Source: Apus apus
Taxonomy: Eukaryota > Chordata > Aves > Apodiformes > Apodidae
Assembly: GCF_020740795.1 (NCBI RefSeq)
Contig: NC_067282.1
Span: forward strand, 146,740,858-146,804,857
Length of the DNA: 64,000 bases
Direction of reading: 5' to 3'
Numbering within the stretch: position 1 is the stretch's first letter; each line of letters opens with the position of its first letter. The notes beneath the pieces were generated by a model. That model saw nothing but the letters and a program-made list of their open reading frames with translations. It was not told the origin of the DNA and did not search any database. The translations under genes and the position numbers were made by a program. This document shows positions 52,601-63,194 of this stretch, piece by piece.

Positions 52601-55600
52601 AAGATACGTGCCAACCACCTACATTAGGAGCTAGAGAGCTTGGCATTAGAGTTCAGAAGATAGGTCATCATGCCACTGCTTTTGAAAAGGCAGATACTGT
52701 GTACACACATCGGCCACATGTTCCTGAAGACGTGGTCCCCTGGAGGTGCACCAACCTCCCTGTGGAAATACAGACACTGCACCTCATGAGTATTTTGAGA
52801 TGATGTGGGAAGAGAAGGTCTGCCAAAGGGGCACTGCACCACACTGACCTGAGAATATGGTTACTTTTTTAATTATGGTGACTACAAGGCCTCAGGTAAT
52901 CACAGAGGCATAGCAAGGGGTATGAACAGGGCCTGAGTCTCCCATCTCGCACCCCATCCAGCCACTAACTCCAGCAGAAAATGAAGCTCACGGGGTATAA
53001 AATACACTTGACTACCTCTTACACCCCGCTCTCCTGACCAGGCTGCAGGAGAGCCAAAGCAGTGAACAGTCCAGTCACAAAAAGAGTGATCTAATCGCTA
53101 GCAGGTCATGGAAGAAACTTTATTACCATCTTCATCAGCACGCTCACGTCGCAGGGCTGCCTTCAGAACCAGAGGAGGCAAGGGCTCCTGTCTCCCCAAT
53201 GTCATGACCAAGGCCAGTGCTGGGAGCCGTGCACACTCACCGGGGCACTGAGGGGTGCTGCTTGCTCTTCCTGGTGGCAGTGGCAGCGGCGGGCGGCTGG
53301 CGCATGACGTGAGCAACGCCCACGTTGACGGGCTGGGCGGCGGGCAGAGCCACGTGGCTGGCCAGCAGCGCCGGCTGCTGCATGATGGGGTTGTAGTGGC
53401 TGCCGTGGGCATGGGTGTTCCTGCAAAGAGGGGAGACAGGCACGCTTTTAGAATGCAACCGGCGACTCTCCAGCGGGCTCGTTCACAGGCTCCCGCTGCC
53501 TTCACTGAGGCACCCCCCTCCAGGGCCCCCCGGGCTCCCAGTACCCCGAGGAGGGAGTGTTTTCCCCAGGGAATAGAATGAAGGGAGCAGCGTGGGCATG
53601 GCACTCTGCTTCAAGGACAGGGAACAGAGAAGCTGCCTGTAGCAATCAGCCAGGGGGGTGGCAGGCTGCAGCCTCTGCCCTTCTCTCCCCAGCTCTGCAG
53701 CCCTGCAGGACTCCATTCCTCCCACCCTGACTCTTCTCACGCCTCCTCCAGCACTGATTGGTACTTCAGGGAGCCTCCTAGTGCCTCCAGTTTACCTCCA
53801 GTCTGCCAGTGGTTGGGTGCCTGCCATGGATTCCGGGATGACTGTTGCGTGCTGGACAGAAGTGTGGGTGGCCACCCCAGTCAGCTGCTGCCAAGCAGGA
53901 GGGAGCAGGATCTGCTGCGTGCCACTGGGCCATGCTTGCTGTTGGACAGAGGGAAAACAATTTGTTAACAAGAGGCCTCATACATACAGTGAGTGTGATG
54001 GTGGTCCATGCTCTATATATGTGGTCCTAATAATGATCATGGTGGCCATTCTACTGACCTCTTACCACTTTTCAGTCCTAGATGACATACCTTTAGGAAA
54101 CTACAGGAAAAGCAGTAAAAGTTATCAATAGAGAGCACAAAGAAGAGGAAAAAAAATCTCTGCCATCCAAAGTAGTAGCTGTGTTTCAGGTTAAGCTGGA
54201 AATGGAAAGGATTGAAACTGATCAGCATTTCAACCCAAACATCAAACACTTTTTGACTCTCCAGATCAGCAGAGCAATATGGTCCCATTGTTATTTACCA
54301 ATTCCTACAGCAAATTTTCCTTCCCACTCTAACAGGACCTAAAGGACTTCAGGAACTTACAGGAGAACAAACTTTTCAAGGATGAGGAAAGAGAACGAGG
54401 GCTGCAAGGCTTTTGTGAGGAGGAAAAAAAGAGGAATTTGGGGATAGCAAAAGGGAGTGAGCATTGGCCACTGAGTGCTCTCCCTGGGGGGGGAACATCT
54501 TGCTGCATGGGCCAAGGAGCCCAGTCACCTGCTTCCAGCTCACTAGGAGCGCCCTGGCCAAAGCAGAGCGGAGCTGTGCAGGCATGTTGCATGCCTGTCC
54601 TCTCTGTGGGCTCTCTGGCTTTTTCTGAGCGGGTGCCTCCTTGCAGGGGTGGAAATCTCTGCCCTGTGAGTTGAGACATCACTCTACTATGCAACTATCC
54701 CTCCAGCTGCACTGCTACAACCATGACTCAGGTCGTCTTGCTCCAGTGACTCCAAATATAAGACAGATGATTAGTTTTTCAACTGGGTAAACTTTCTTTC
54801 TTATGTGCTGCTTGAGAGGAGTGGTTCCAGCAGCTTCTCATTGCCTGGGCTGGGAAACATAGGGGGTATTGGCTACATTCCTCCTTAGTCCCAACAGCAC
54901 CAGTACACTGGACCCATGCTACGTTACCTCACAGCTCTAAGGAGGCTAAATTTTAAAGAGAGGAGACTTCTTCCAGGCACACATTTGTCCCAGTCTCCAT
55001 CTGCACAAGAATCCTGTTACCTATCCCCATAATCACCTCCTATCACCCAGTAAACAGCCCTCACCAAAACAAACAAACAAGCAAACAAAACCCTCTTCCT
55101 GGTTCCGCTCCAAAGTTTGACTGGCTTGTAATTTTCTGTGTTGCTGAGTTTGATGAGAAGGTTACGGTGAGGCTTCTAGGTAACATCTGTAAAGGACAGA
55201 CAGTCGCAGGGCTCCTGAGAGCTCTTCATCTCAGGAGCCACAACCACCAACTGGTGCTGCTTGGAGCAGGTAGGAGGAGGAGGCAAAGATGCAAAAAGAT
55301 CAGGGAAGGAAAAAAAAAGCTTTTTTTTCTTTTTTTTCCCAGCTCTAATTTAAAAGAGACTGAACTACTGTTACAGGCAGTCTCCGGGGACTACCTGGAT
55401 TCACTTGCAGAGAAAACTGCTTCCTCCCTTTTCAGGAAGAGAACTGAACAAATCTAAGCTCCTTTCCTGGCTGCAGTGCATAAATTTAGCTGCAGCGTCA
55501 GGGTCCAGGCACAAATTCCTCACTTATTAGGTAAGGACCACTGAATCACTTAATCTGAAGATAAGACTTGTCTAGGCTGATCCACTAGCACAGCGAGCTT

Positions 55601-58600
55601 ACACACGGGAGGCTCGTGCCGGCAGCTGCAGCCGGTTCTCAGCTATTGCGTTACCGTGGGACTGTGCTGCCGCAGCAGAGCACCACGCTGGCCCTGCGCT
55701 CGGGATCTGGTGGGTTGCCCAGCGCAACAGAGCTCCTGCTTGGGATGTAGAGCAAGAACAACTAAGGGAGTAAGCGTGCTTGTTCTGAAAGCTGGTGGCA
55801 GGGCCTCCGTGGGAAGAAGTGTTGTCGGGAAGGAGTTAAAAGGAGAGGAAATCAAGAATTCAGAGCATTATTCAAGGACAGGGGTCCACATCATGGAAGC
55901 CTGCCAGAAAACTCTACAGCTTTGTCTCTTTGGAGATCTGAAGCTGCAGAGAATTATTAGTATAGACCGGATCAGCCTCCTTTCACATACAGTCTGTGGA
56001 CACATTTGCTTAGGAGTGTGAAAATAGATCCAGAGAAGTTACAAATAAGTTACTTTTGCCCCTGGCTCTGCATCTTGCAAGCTGTTTGCTCTGCCTAGCT
56101 CCATGCCACGGGCTGCAGACACAGAACTGCCACAGATGCTCAAAATTTGTCAGTGTCTCTGCTTTGGGTCCCTCCAGCTCCTGGAGCTCCTTCCCCTGTC
56201 CCTCCTCTGGGACTGCTGGTGTAGTACAAAATGCTCAGGAGAGCTGGACGCCAGCTTCTCTGCGATACAGTAAGGCTTTGCCAGCCACAGCTATCCTGAT
56301 GTGGGCAAGCACAGCAACCTGCACCACATGCTATGCAGGGAAGAAAGTCCAATGGCACCACACAGTGCTGGCAGCACAAGGAGCAGCATCACGCCTGATC
56401 GGGGGACAAATAAGGTGGGTGGAATGACAGAAATAGGCTCCAGAGGTGCTATGCTGTCTGCTGGGGACAGTCCCTCCAGTAGTTGGAGCAACTGCATGGT
56501 CTGGTCTGAAGAGCATTAGATAAGCAGCTGTGCATGAGAGGAACAGCTCTCTGCTAAAAGAGAGACACGCAGCCGCTCCGAGATCAGATGTGACTACAAT
56601 GCATTACAAAGAAGCTGTTTTTCCATTCAGGAAACTGGAATTGGGTACAGATTTGTTTATCAGGCCAGCTGCTCAGCCCAAACTGTGCGAGGCCTGCGGA
56701 CACCAGATGCCACTGGCATCAATCAGAGCGCCCTGCAATCAGTGCAGCAGCTAGCATTTCGCATCGTGTGCGACAGGCAGATATATCAACAGGCAGACTG
56801 CCCCTCTCTCTTTTATTAAATAAAAAATTAAAAATCTATGCAAGCGAGGCGTGTTTCTCAGAAACAGCTTAAATTCCCTCGTGGAAGTGACAGTGAAAAA
56901 AATGTCAGTAGAAAGGATGAGAGAGGCAGCCTATGAAATAGGAGTTCATGCAGCAGGGGCAGCACAGAAACTGGTAGCAAAGCTCCTCCTGAACGCTCCC
57001 TCCCAGACTGTGACCCCGGTGACCCCAGCGAGGCCACCTTAAGAAGAAAAAAGCTGGAGATCCTGAGATCTTTCGGATGCTTCAGATCCATCCCCCAAAC
57101 CACATCAAGGCCCATGTAACAGCCCAGCTCAGGAGGCCTGGCAGCATGGCAGGGCACGCTAAGCTCTGTCACCTCTTTCAGCCAATGCCTTGGCTGACTT
57201 CTTGCACAAGCAATAGGTGCCCACAACTGTGCCTGCACAGACTCCTTCTTGATTTGCCACTGGTTTTGTTTCCCCTGCCCCTCAGGCTCTCCTTTCCTAC
57301 CAAACAAGAGAGGTGGCCCACATAAGTTGTTAAAGCAGGCTGCAACAGAGATAGGTTCCATATTTCAGACAGCCTTCTAAAAAGACTCTGCTATTGACCA
57401 GGGCACTTTAGCTAATAGAAATCACACAGGCTACGATTGTGTGTTGATCCATTTTCACCAGGTAAGTAAGACCGGCAGGTGGCAGAGAAAACAAATTGCA
57501 CCAGCAGTTATACCCCAGCAATGCACGGGCATAAACACCCAAGGCTATTGGTACCTGACTGCATACGACCATGCTGGCATTAACAAAGGCATGGCAGATC
57601 AACCTGCCAATCCTGAGTCAAAAGCATACATTTTTGACTTGCAGGTCACCTTTTCCAGGCTGTACAGAATAATACTAAGCATACCAGTGTTTTTTGTTTG
57701 TTTGCTTGCTTGTTTTTTCTTTTTCTTTTTCTTTTTCTTTTTCTTTTTCTTTTTCTTTTTCTTTTTCTTTTTCTCCTCTGCCAGAAACATGTCTGATACC
57801 AGCAGAGGTACCATCACACCATCTGAAAACCAGTATGGGCAGATTCACTGAAGCCAGCACAAGGAGGAATGAACAGCTCCTCAGGGAGCTGGGATTCCCC
57901 TTGAGTATATGCATGTGATCAGTGGTACCCACTCCTGTTCGGGTTTTTTCCTGGGAGGAACCATGCTTTTTACCCGTGAGCACATTTCAGACAATTGTGC
58001 CAACAAGAGCCGCTGACAAGGAGAGCTCCTTGGCTGTGGGGCCATTGCCTCTGCCCGCTACATTTATCCCATAACTTAAAAACAGAGGGGCAGCTCACAA
58101 AACATAAGGGTGCAAACTTAAAGCATGAAAGATATTTATTGGCAGCATGCAATTCACCAGCACAACTCCTGGCCACAAACTACCACTATAACAGTGAGTT
58201 CAGAAGGATGCAGGAAGGTTATTACCGGTTCCTCCTCAGCAGAGGCCTGTCACAGCTTTGCCTGAGGCTCCCTACTTACTCTAGTGGAGAAGCAGAAGGA
58301 AAGAAGACTTCCAAAGACTTTTGCAACTCTGACGTAGCCTTTGAGCTGAGCAATGAACTGGGGGAGGTTTGGATGTTTCAGGGAAAGCTGGAGACCCTTA
58401 TGTGACTGCCCAAGACTCCAAACGGCACCACGGAAGGCCCTCAGTCAGAGAAAGCTACTCTCCTCAGCCTCCAAGAGTTAAACAACACAAAAAATACTGG
58501 CCATGCTCAGTGTCTTCAGAGCTCCTTACCTGTGCGAGGAGTCCTGGCTGGATCTGAAGAGGCTGGGCCCCGGGAGCCTGAGTGACAATGGGAACAGCGT

Positions 58601-61600
58601 TCTCCATCCGAACTGAATACCCAGCATGCTTCGAAGGAGAGGCTTGTAACCCTGTTCCACCAGCACAGAAGGCACAGCATTAGCCATGAACAGCACTGCT
58701 AGGAATGGGGGTTTGGTTTTTGGAGGTGCATAAAGGCACTCGCTAATGTTCGCTTCAAATTGCAGTGTTCAGTCCCTCTGAAAAATCAGGCTCTCCAAGT
58801 CCCACATATTCTACCCCAGCCCAGAGATGTCCATCAGATGTTCATAAATATGATACATGCATAAGGGTGCAGAAAAGACAGTTTAAAGGGCTTTAAGGAT
58901 TAACTGAGTTCCTATTTTTAAGTTACCTCGAATGCGTGGGAAACAGAACATATACAGGGAGAAAAGGAAGAGAGAAGAGGGAATGGCTTCTCTTCACCCA
59001 TATTCTGTTTTGACAAAAGAAAATGGTCCTGGTCCTTGCCAGACAAAACCCACTGCTATGTGAGAATGCTCTCTTTAGACCAAAGTGAGACAGTGGGACA
59101 GGAATCCAGAAGTCTGTACTCCCTCAGCATTGATAGGGATTGGTGATTTTCTCTTGCACAGCTTCTCAGGACTCATATTTAAAAGGCTCTGATTTGACTG
59201 TGTAAACTAGCAAGCCCCAAACCCAATCACTGCTGAGTCAGCCATGCATTAGCCTAGCTGAGCTGGAGGAAGCTTTGCTCTCCACCACCTTAGTGCATGG
59301 CACAGCCTGTGCTACCTCCTCTGCTTTAAAGCTTTCTCAAGACAGCAAGCAGAAGATGTTAGCATATATTTCTGAAGTCAAACCCTTGAGATGCATTTTA
59401 ACCATGTACAAGAGGTCTAGCTAAACTCCTGTAGTTCAAAAGAGCTTTGATAATCTTGCAGAACATTTAACAAGTACCTAGAGACTGCTGCATGGACAGG
59501 CTTGTAGAAATGAAGAGCGAAAGTTGCACCAGCTGAACCAAGGTCTATTTAGACCACTTCCTACAGATACCTGGCTAGTTTTTCCAAATTGCTACAGCAT
59601 GTAAAGTCAGAAGGATCACCCAAGTTGTCTGACAACAGTACCTGCCACTGGTATATGCAGGCAGAGCTGTTTGCAGCAGGGCTGGAGCTGAAGGAATTAC
59701 ATCAATAAAATCAGGGTCAAGAGCATCTGTTATGAGGGTAAACCCTCATATCCACCAGCACCACACTTCCTGCTGCATTAACCTCTTCAGTACCCCTTTT
59801 AACAATTGAATCACTGAGAAGAGATGAAACCATTATATACATACTGATTTATTGTTGTTGTAGGGGCAAGTTTTCAAGTTTACCAAAGTTAGGCAGAAGA
59901 GCCTCAACCTCTGTTTAGGGCAAAGGACGACAAATATCACATATTCTTCCCCAGCTCCTTCTCAGTGCCTGATCTGTTGTTTTAAACCAGCCATCTCCAA
60001 CTCATGATGATGGAGCTGCCTGCAAGATCTTCTACTGCTACAAACATTTCCATCTGCAACCACGTCATCACTCTCATTTCCTAGGCCAGCAATTTTTCCA
60101 ACCATCTGATATGCACTAAGGAAGCTTGTTTCTAACAAGAGCTAGATGGAATAGCAGTGGGGAGGGAGCAGCGACTGGTCAAGACCTGGCAAGGCTGTTA
60201 CTTACCTTGGAAGCCTGGTGGGCAGACGATGAGAGCTTGCTGGAAGGGGTCAGGCCGGGCACAGATCTGCGCTGTTCCTGTCTGCAGAGGCATGCTCCGC
60301 TGGGCCACCGCAGCCATGGACGCTGCTGAGGGCTGGTAGAGTGCAGATTGGTAATTTAGTATGGAGACCTCGGGGTTGGCTAAGGAAATAGTGGCACTGG
60401 AGGAGGTGGGAGCCAGGTTGGTGGTCTAAAGGAATGACGGGAATTAAACAAACAAAAACAAACAAACAAAAAAATGAGGGAGATGGGTACGCTGGAAGAA
60501 GCAAAATCCAAAAATAAAAAAGTAAAACAGTGCAAGATAAAGGAAAAGAAATTAAATAGAAAGAAATGGCAAACTGAAAGCAAACAAGGGATCGGGCAGA
60601 ATGCTGAGGAGCACAGAGGCAAGGGCAGCAATGAGGAGAGGAGCACGATGTGCTTGAGTAGCCACAGCTGGTCCATGCCACGGGATCTCCGGCTATGCAG
60701 CACTGCTGTGCACTGCTTGGAGATGTGGCATGTTCTTCAAAGCAGAACTGTAGCCCCATTTATTGCTCAACTGGCTCTGATTTTCACCATGATGAAGATG
60801 GGTTCAGAAAATGCTGCTATCCCCAAATCATATTATCTCATCATGCTCAAAGCTTTACAAGAAGCTCACGTTTCTCAAGTGAAAGAAAGTCAGCACCTCC
60901 ATGCCCTGCAAAGCCTTGTCCTAAGAGAGGAGACTCATTCCAGCCATTTATCTACCTTGTATCTAAGATGGTATGTGCCCCTTGAGTTATGTTTTGAATC
61001 TGAAGAAATCAGAACGCGTAACAGTAGGTAATAATGACACTTCCAAAGTCCAAACTTTGCTGAGCTTGACTTCAAAATCTCTCAGACAGGAAACTCCAGC
61101 AGAGAAATGTTGCAAAGCCACATATTTAGCCCAGTGTTCTGCAAAACATCTAGAAATCTGAGGATAACTTGTGTTTTATCTGGAGTGAGTCTGCAACGGT
61201 TGCAGGCAAACTACCCCCAAACAGCTCTGCAACTGCTCTATAAAACAGTGTCCTTAGCCTTCATGTTTAGGCAAGTAGGCTCTACCAGACCAGAGCCTAC
61301 CTTTCCTCTCCATTCAAACACACCAGCATCCCTGCTGGAGATAGGTGAGACAACACTTTCTCATGGTGAACATATGAAGCCAGGATGAGGCTTTGATCGA
61401 GGCTGCAGGAGGCAGCAGGCTGAGCATTTCGTGCTGCCCTGGTTGCCACTGGGCCCAGGAAGGTTACCCATGCTGCTCTACCACTGCCATGGCCACAGCC
61501 ACGAGGGATGTGACAGCGGAACATTTCTTCCTGCTCCTCCTCCTTCCTTCTCTCTGCAGCGGCAGAGAAGTGCAACCTGTTCCCCTGTGCAACACATCAA

Positions 61601-63194
61601 GCAGCAACCACAACAGGCCCCGCACTCCTAATCTCAGGAGTGGTTACTGGAAGGAGGCAATCCCCAGATATTTTGCAGAGACAGGGAGCACCAGAGAGCC
61701 AAGATGAGTGGTATGTTAAAGTGAACACTCCAAGGTTTAGACCTTGCTCAAATTAAAACACCCTTCCTGGAACTGCTTCTACCACTTCTTCTAGGAACAC
61801 TGGAGATACCAGTTCTGCTCACAACACACACCAATTATGAGAATTCAGAGATTACCACGGACCTTCCCATCCAACAACAGATCTTAACATTGAGTGATTT
61901 GTGAGGAAACGAAACCAAATCTGCATTTCCTACTAGCAATTTCTAGGTACAATTGTGGTGTCTCTGCCTTGCAGCTGGGGCCCAGGGGAGCATGTAGCAT
62001 GCGTTTCTTTAGTCAGCATCTCAGGAACAGCCAAGAGAACCAGTGTTTGAAACGAATATCCTAACACATCAAGTCATGACCTATCACTGTGTGCTTCTGC
62101 TTAATGAATTGTTCCAAAAGACCTTCTGTGATCATATATATCGAGAACTGAGTCATGAAGTCTGTTTTTTTGAGTGACACTGGAATGCCCTGTACATCTA
62201 CAAATACTCCTGTAGCTCCCTTGCTTTTCAAGCACCATTTCTGCAGCATTACCTGCAATCTCTAGAGTGGACCTTGAACAGCCTGTTCCCAAAGGCTTAA
62301 AAGACAGTAGCTATTTCTTCAGTTTTAGTCTCCCAGAGTCCTGTCCCCAGAGAGCTTCCTTTCACAGCTGTAATACAGTACTGCAGCAAACAACTTAGCT
62401 GGCTAGACACATAAAATTTGTCAACACAGCACCCCCCAACACTGGGGCACATAAAACTAAAGAGACTAAAGCATGATTACAAAGCCAGAGCGCCCCAACA
62501 TAGAGTGCAATGTATTCAGAGTGGGGGTATGCGCACAGGGTCCCCATATCAACTGTGGCACTTGAAGTAAAGTCAGTGAGAGAGAAGAATAAACATTACC
62601 ACTGAACTCTTCTTTCCCGTTGATCGGTTACAGTGCTTTGTCTGTTACAGACAGGTTTAAAATTCTTTGTACTTCAATGCCAACATCAAGAAGTGCTGTA
62701 AGATCACAAATACTTCTGCCTGACCCACAGAGTGCAATCCTGCTTGCTGCCTTAGGGGACTAATGAGCTTTTCCCCACAGCAACTTCCCAAGTAAGAAGG
62801 ATTTATCACCCCCAACAACAACATAAACAATGAGGGCAACATTTCACCATCACACGTAATGTCACAAGATTACAGCTTGCCTGAAGAAAAGACAATGAGG
62901 AAGAACAGAGGAAGGAGAGTAAAAAAGTACTATCTCTTTTGAGGCATGTTAAATGGGATGCTACTTTGCTTTTCATCTTCTAGACCCTACTGACATTTCA
63001 AGCACTGGCTGCTTCTGATTGATTCTCTTACCTGGTTGTGGACTGTGTTCAGCTGGTTGTTAAAAGTCATGGTCAAGTTGGTTGATGTGCTCGGGGCTAC
63101 ATGGGTGATGAATGGTGTCTTGCTCTGGTTCACTGTGTCATACATATTCACCCGCCGCTTGCAGATATCCATGTTCTGGAAGCAGGACTTGACA
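37216..63194 (-). CDS. HIPK2: HIPK2, C-terminal half (nine exons, 5' part outside window)
   Basis: HIPK2 is a nuclear Ser/Thr kinase that phosphorylates p53 and transcriptional co-regulators and acts in DNA-damage, Wnt and TGF-beta responses. The nine exons join in frame (1987 nt; one base finishing a split codon, then 661 codons and stop). The protein runs from [19 protein letters not shown] to [12 protein letters not shown] and matches vertebrate HIPK2 almost continuously; HIPK1 and HIPK3 differ clearly in this half. The kinase domain lies upstream, outside the window. In order the segment holds the homeodomain/partner-binding region, basic NLS-like stretches, a SUMO-interacting motif (window residues 349-354), two caspase-site aspartates (387, 448), a QQQQ run, an Ala run and the Tyr/His-rich tail. 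These are probably exons 7-15 of the 15 in mammals; that numbering is inferred by counting from the last exon. No frameshift or stop is seen. Confidence 0.97.
37684..39484 (-). other. HIPK2: HIPK2 last intron (1801 bp)
   Basis: GT-AG intron before the terminal exon. It contains the short CR1 tail at 38263-38351 and otherwise shows no recognisable element. Confidence 0.85.
38263..38351 (+). mobile_element. CR1 LINE 3' tail fragment
   Basis: About 90 bases of the CR1 3' end: GGGAGGTGTCCCTGCCAATG, GGTTGGATCTAGGTGATCTT and a terminal ATTCTATGATTCTGTG. It is heavily 5'-truncated and lies antisense in the last HIPK2 intron. Confidence 0.93.
39485..39645 (-). CDS. HIPK2: HIPK2 internal exon h (window residues 453-506)
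   Basis: Two bases finish Val, then the exon reads [20 protein letters not shown], followed by [20 protein letters not shown] and [13 protein letters not shown]. It ends at a codon boundary before GTAAGT. It is a low-complexity Ser-rich segment followed by a Gln run, and lies within the C-terminal autoregulatory region. The acceptor is CCTGGCACAG. Confidence 0.95.
39646..40640 (-). other. HIPK2: HIPK2 intron between exons g and h (995 bp)
   Basis: GT-AG intron with a short (AAAC)n-like tract at 40540-40562. Nothing else is recognisable. Confidence 0.85.
40641..40888 (-). CDS. HIPK2: HIPK2 internal exon g with both caspase-cleavage sites (window residues 370-453)
   Basis: The exon completes Ser and reads [20 protein letters not shown], then [20 protein letters not shown]. 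It ends with [20 protein letters not shown] and the first base of a Val codon before GTAAAC. VTVHD and VECD correspond to the two aspartates (Asp916 and Asp977 in the literature) where caspases remove the autoinhibitory tail of mammalian HIPK2. The two are 61 residues apart here, the same spacing as in mammals, so both sites are kept. Confidence 0.96.
43777..44294 (+). mobile_element. CR1 LINE fragment in HIPK2 intron
   Basis: It matches the 3' part of CR1 ORF2: coding equivalents of [23 protein letters not shown], a run ending LKGTYRK, then [20 protein letters not shown] and [13 protein letters not shown]. The frame is interrupted and the terminal ATTCTATG units are missing. It is antisense to HIPK2. 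Its first 64 bases are three tandem copies of a 21-22-bp unit. Confidence 0.93.
45162..45641 (+). pseudogene. 28S rRNA-derived pseudogene fragment
   Basis: About 480 bases match the sense strand of vertebrate 28S rRNA (domain II region) in the right order. Landmarks are CTTGAAACACGGACCAAGGA, the GGTGCACC...CTGTCTCGCC block, GATGAACTATGCCC, the AACTCTGGTGGAAGTCCGTA block, CAGTAGCTGGTTCCCTCTGA and AATGATTAGAGGTCTTGGGG. Many differences are CG to TG or CA, the pattern of methylated CpG decay, and there are small indels, so it is an old nonfunctional copy. It covers only a central segment of the rRNA, with no 18S/5.8S flank and no visible poly(A). It was probably inserted by retroposition or DNA repair. 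Confidence 0.88.
46751..46786. repeat. (AATC)n microsatellite
   Basis: About nine AATC tetramers with one variant unit, inside a HIPK2 intron. Confidence 0.95.
50360..50641 (-). CDS. HIPK2: HIPK2 internal exon f with SUMO-interacting motif (window residues 276-370)
   Basis: After the acceptor TCGTTTTCAG the exon completes Arg and reads [20 protein letters not shown], then [10 protein letters not shown]. Further on come [20 protein letters not shown] and [21 protein letters not shown]. It ends on the first two bases of a Ser codon before GTGAGC. SKRVKE is an NLS-like basic patch. VSVITI followed by SSDTDEEEE has the hydrophobic core plus acidic tail of a SUMO-interacting motif, which in HIPK2 helps target PML bodies (known for the family). 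The exon is GC-rich, and long open frames on the opposite strand are shadows of it. Confidence 0.97.
50642..53240 (-). other. HIPK2: HIPK2 intron between exons e and f (2599 bp)
   Basis: GT-AG intron. Only a poly-T run near 51340-51360 stands out. I recognised no interspersed repeat or exon. Confidence 0.85.
53241..53420 (-). CDS. HIPK2: HIPK2 internal exon e, GC-rich (window residues 216-276)
   Basis: One base completes Arg, then the exon reads [20 protein letters not shown], continues through [20 protein letters not shown] and ends KSKQHPSVP plus two bases of Arg before GTGAGT. The RKSKQH stretch is a basic, NLS-like segment. Third codon positions are strongly G/C and CpG is frequent compared with the flanking introns. 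The part after VMRQ has more Ala and Pro than the mammalian protein. Confidence 0.95.
53421..53795 (-). other. HIPK2: HIPK2 short intron between exons d and e (375 bp)
   Basis: GT-AG intron, the shortest here. It is moderately C-rich next to the GC-rich exon e and contains no recognisable repeat. Confidence 0.9.
53796..53938 (-). CDS. HIPK2: HIPK2 internal exon d (window residues 169-216)
   Basis: The acceptor is TGTCCAACAG. The exon reads [20 protein letters not shown], then [20 protein letters not shown] and TQPLADW, and ends in the first two bases of an Arg codon before GTAAAC. The order and phase match vertebrate HIPK2. It is separated from the next exon by an intron of only 375 bases, the shortest in the window. 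Confidence 0.95.
53939..58529 (-). other. HIPK2: HIPK2 intron between exons c and d (4591 bp)
   Basis: GT-AG intron. It holds a (TTTTTC)n hexamer repeat at about 57714-57775, a short (AAAC)n tract at 55069-55090 and a locally CpG-rich patch at 55610-55745. I recognised no CR1 or coding exon. Confidence 0.85.
57714..57775. repeat. (TTTTTC)n microsatellite
   Basis: A C recurs every six bases in an otherwise pure T tract for about ten units, in a HIPK2 intron. Reading it in either direction gives lysine/glutamate-rich or phenylalanine/serine-rich false open frames. Confidence 0.95.
58530..58651 (-). CDS. HIPK2: HIPK2 internal exon c (window residues 128-168)
   Basis: Two bases complete the split Gly codon, then the exon reads [20 protein letters not shown], followed by [20 protein letters not shown]. 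It ends at a codon boundary before GTAAGG. This block is almost invariant among vertebrate HIPK2 proteins, and HIPK1 has a recognisably different version. No catalytic role is expected; it is part of the protein-interaction region. Confidence 0.96.
58652..60205 (-). other. HIPK2: HIPK2 intron between exons b and c (1554 bp)
   Basis: GT-AG intron of unremarkable composition. I see no repeat family, RNA gene or further exon in it. Confidence 0.85.
60206..60425 (-). CDS. HIPK2: HIPK2 internal exon b (window residues 55-128)
   Basis: The exon follows a TTCCTTTAG acceptor and reads [20 protein letters not shown], continuing through [20 protein letters not shown] to IVCPPGFQ. It ends with the first base of a Gly codon before GTAAG. 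The sequence belongs to the homeodomain/corepressor interaction region. The first residues (TTNL) look like a short extension compared with the mammalian protein as I remember it. No other AG is available just downstream, so the acceptor choice looks forced. Confidence 0.95.
60426..63031 (-). other. HIPK2: HIPK2 intron between exons a and b (2606 bp)
   Basis: GT-AG intron. It holds a short (AAAC)n-like tract at 60446-60475 and an A-rich stretch to about 60580. I recognised no interspersed repeat or exon in the rest. Confidence 0.85.
63032..63194 (-). CDS. HIPK2: HIPK2 internal exon a (window residues 1-54)
   Basis: The exon begins after a pyrimidine-rich acceptor (CTTACACAG) with one base completing a split codon, then reads [25 protein letters not shown] and on to NTVHNQ. 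It ends at a codon boundary before GTAAGA. The segment lies just C-terminal to the kinase domain in the HIPK family, where partner proteins bind. It is nearly identical to the mammalian sequence as I recall it. Confidence 0.96.

Noticed and set aside
53255..53581. 108-codon plus-strand frame
   Set aside because: Shadow of HIPK2 exon e and its GC-rich flank; no independent homology.
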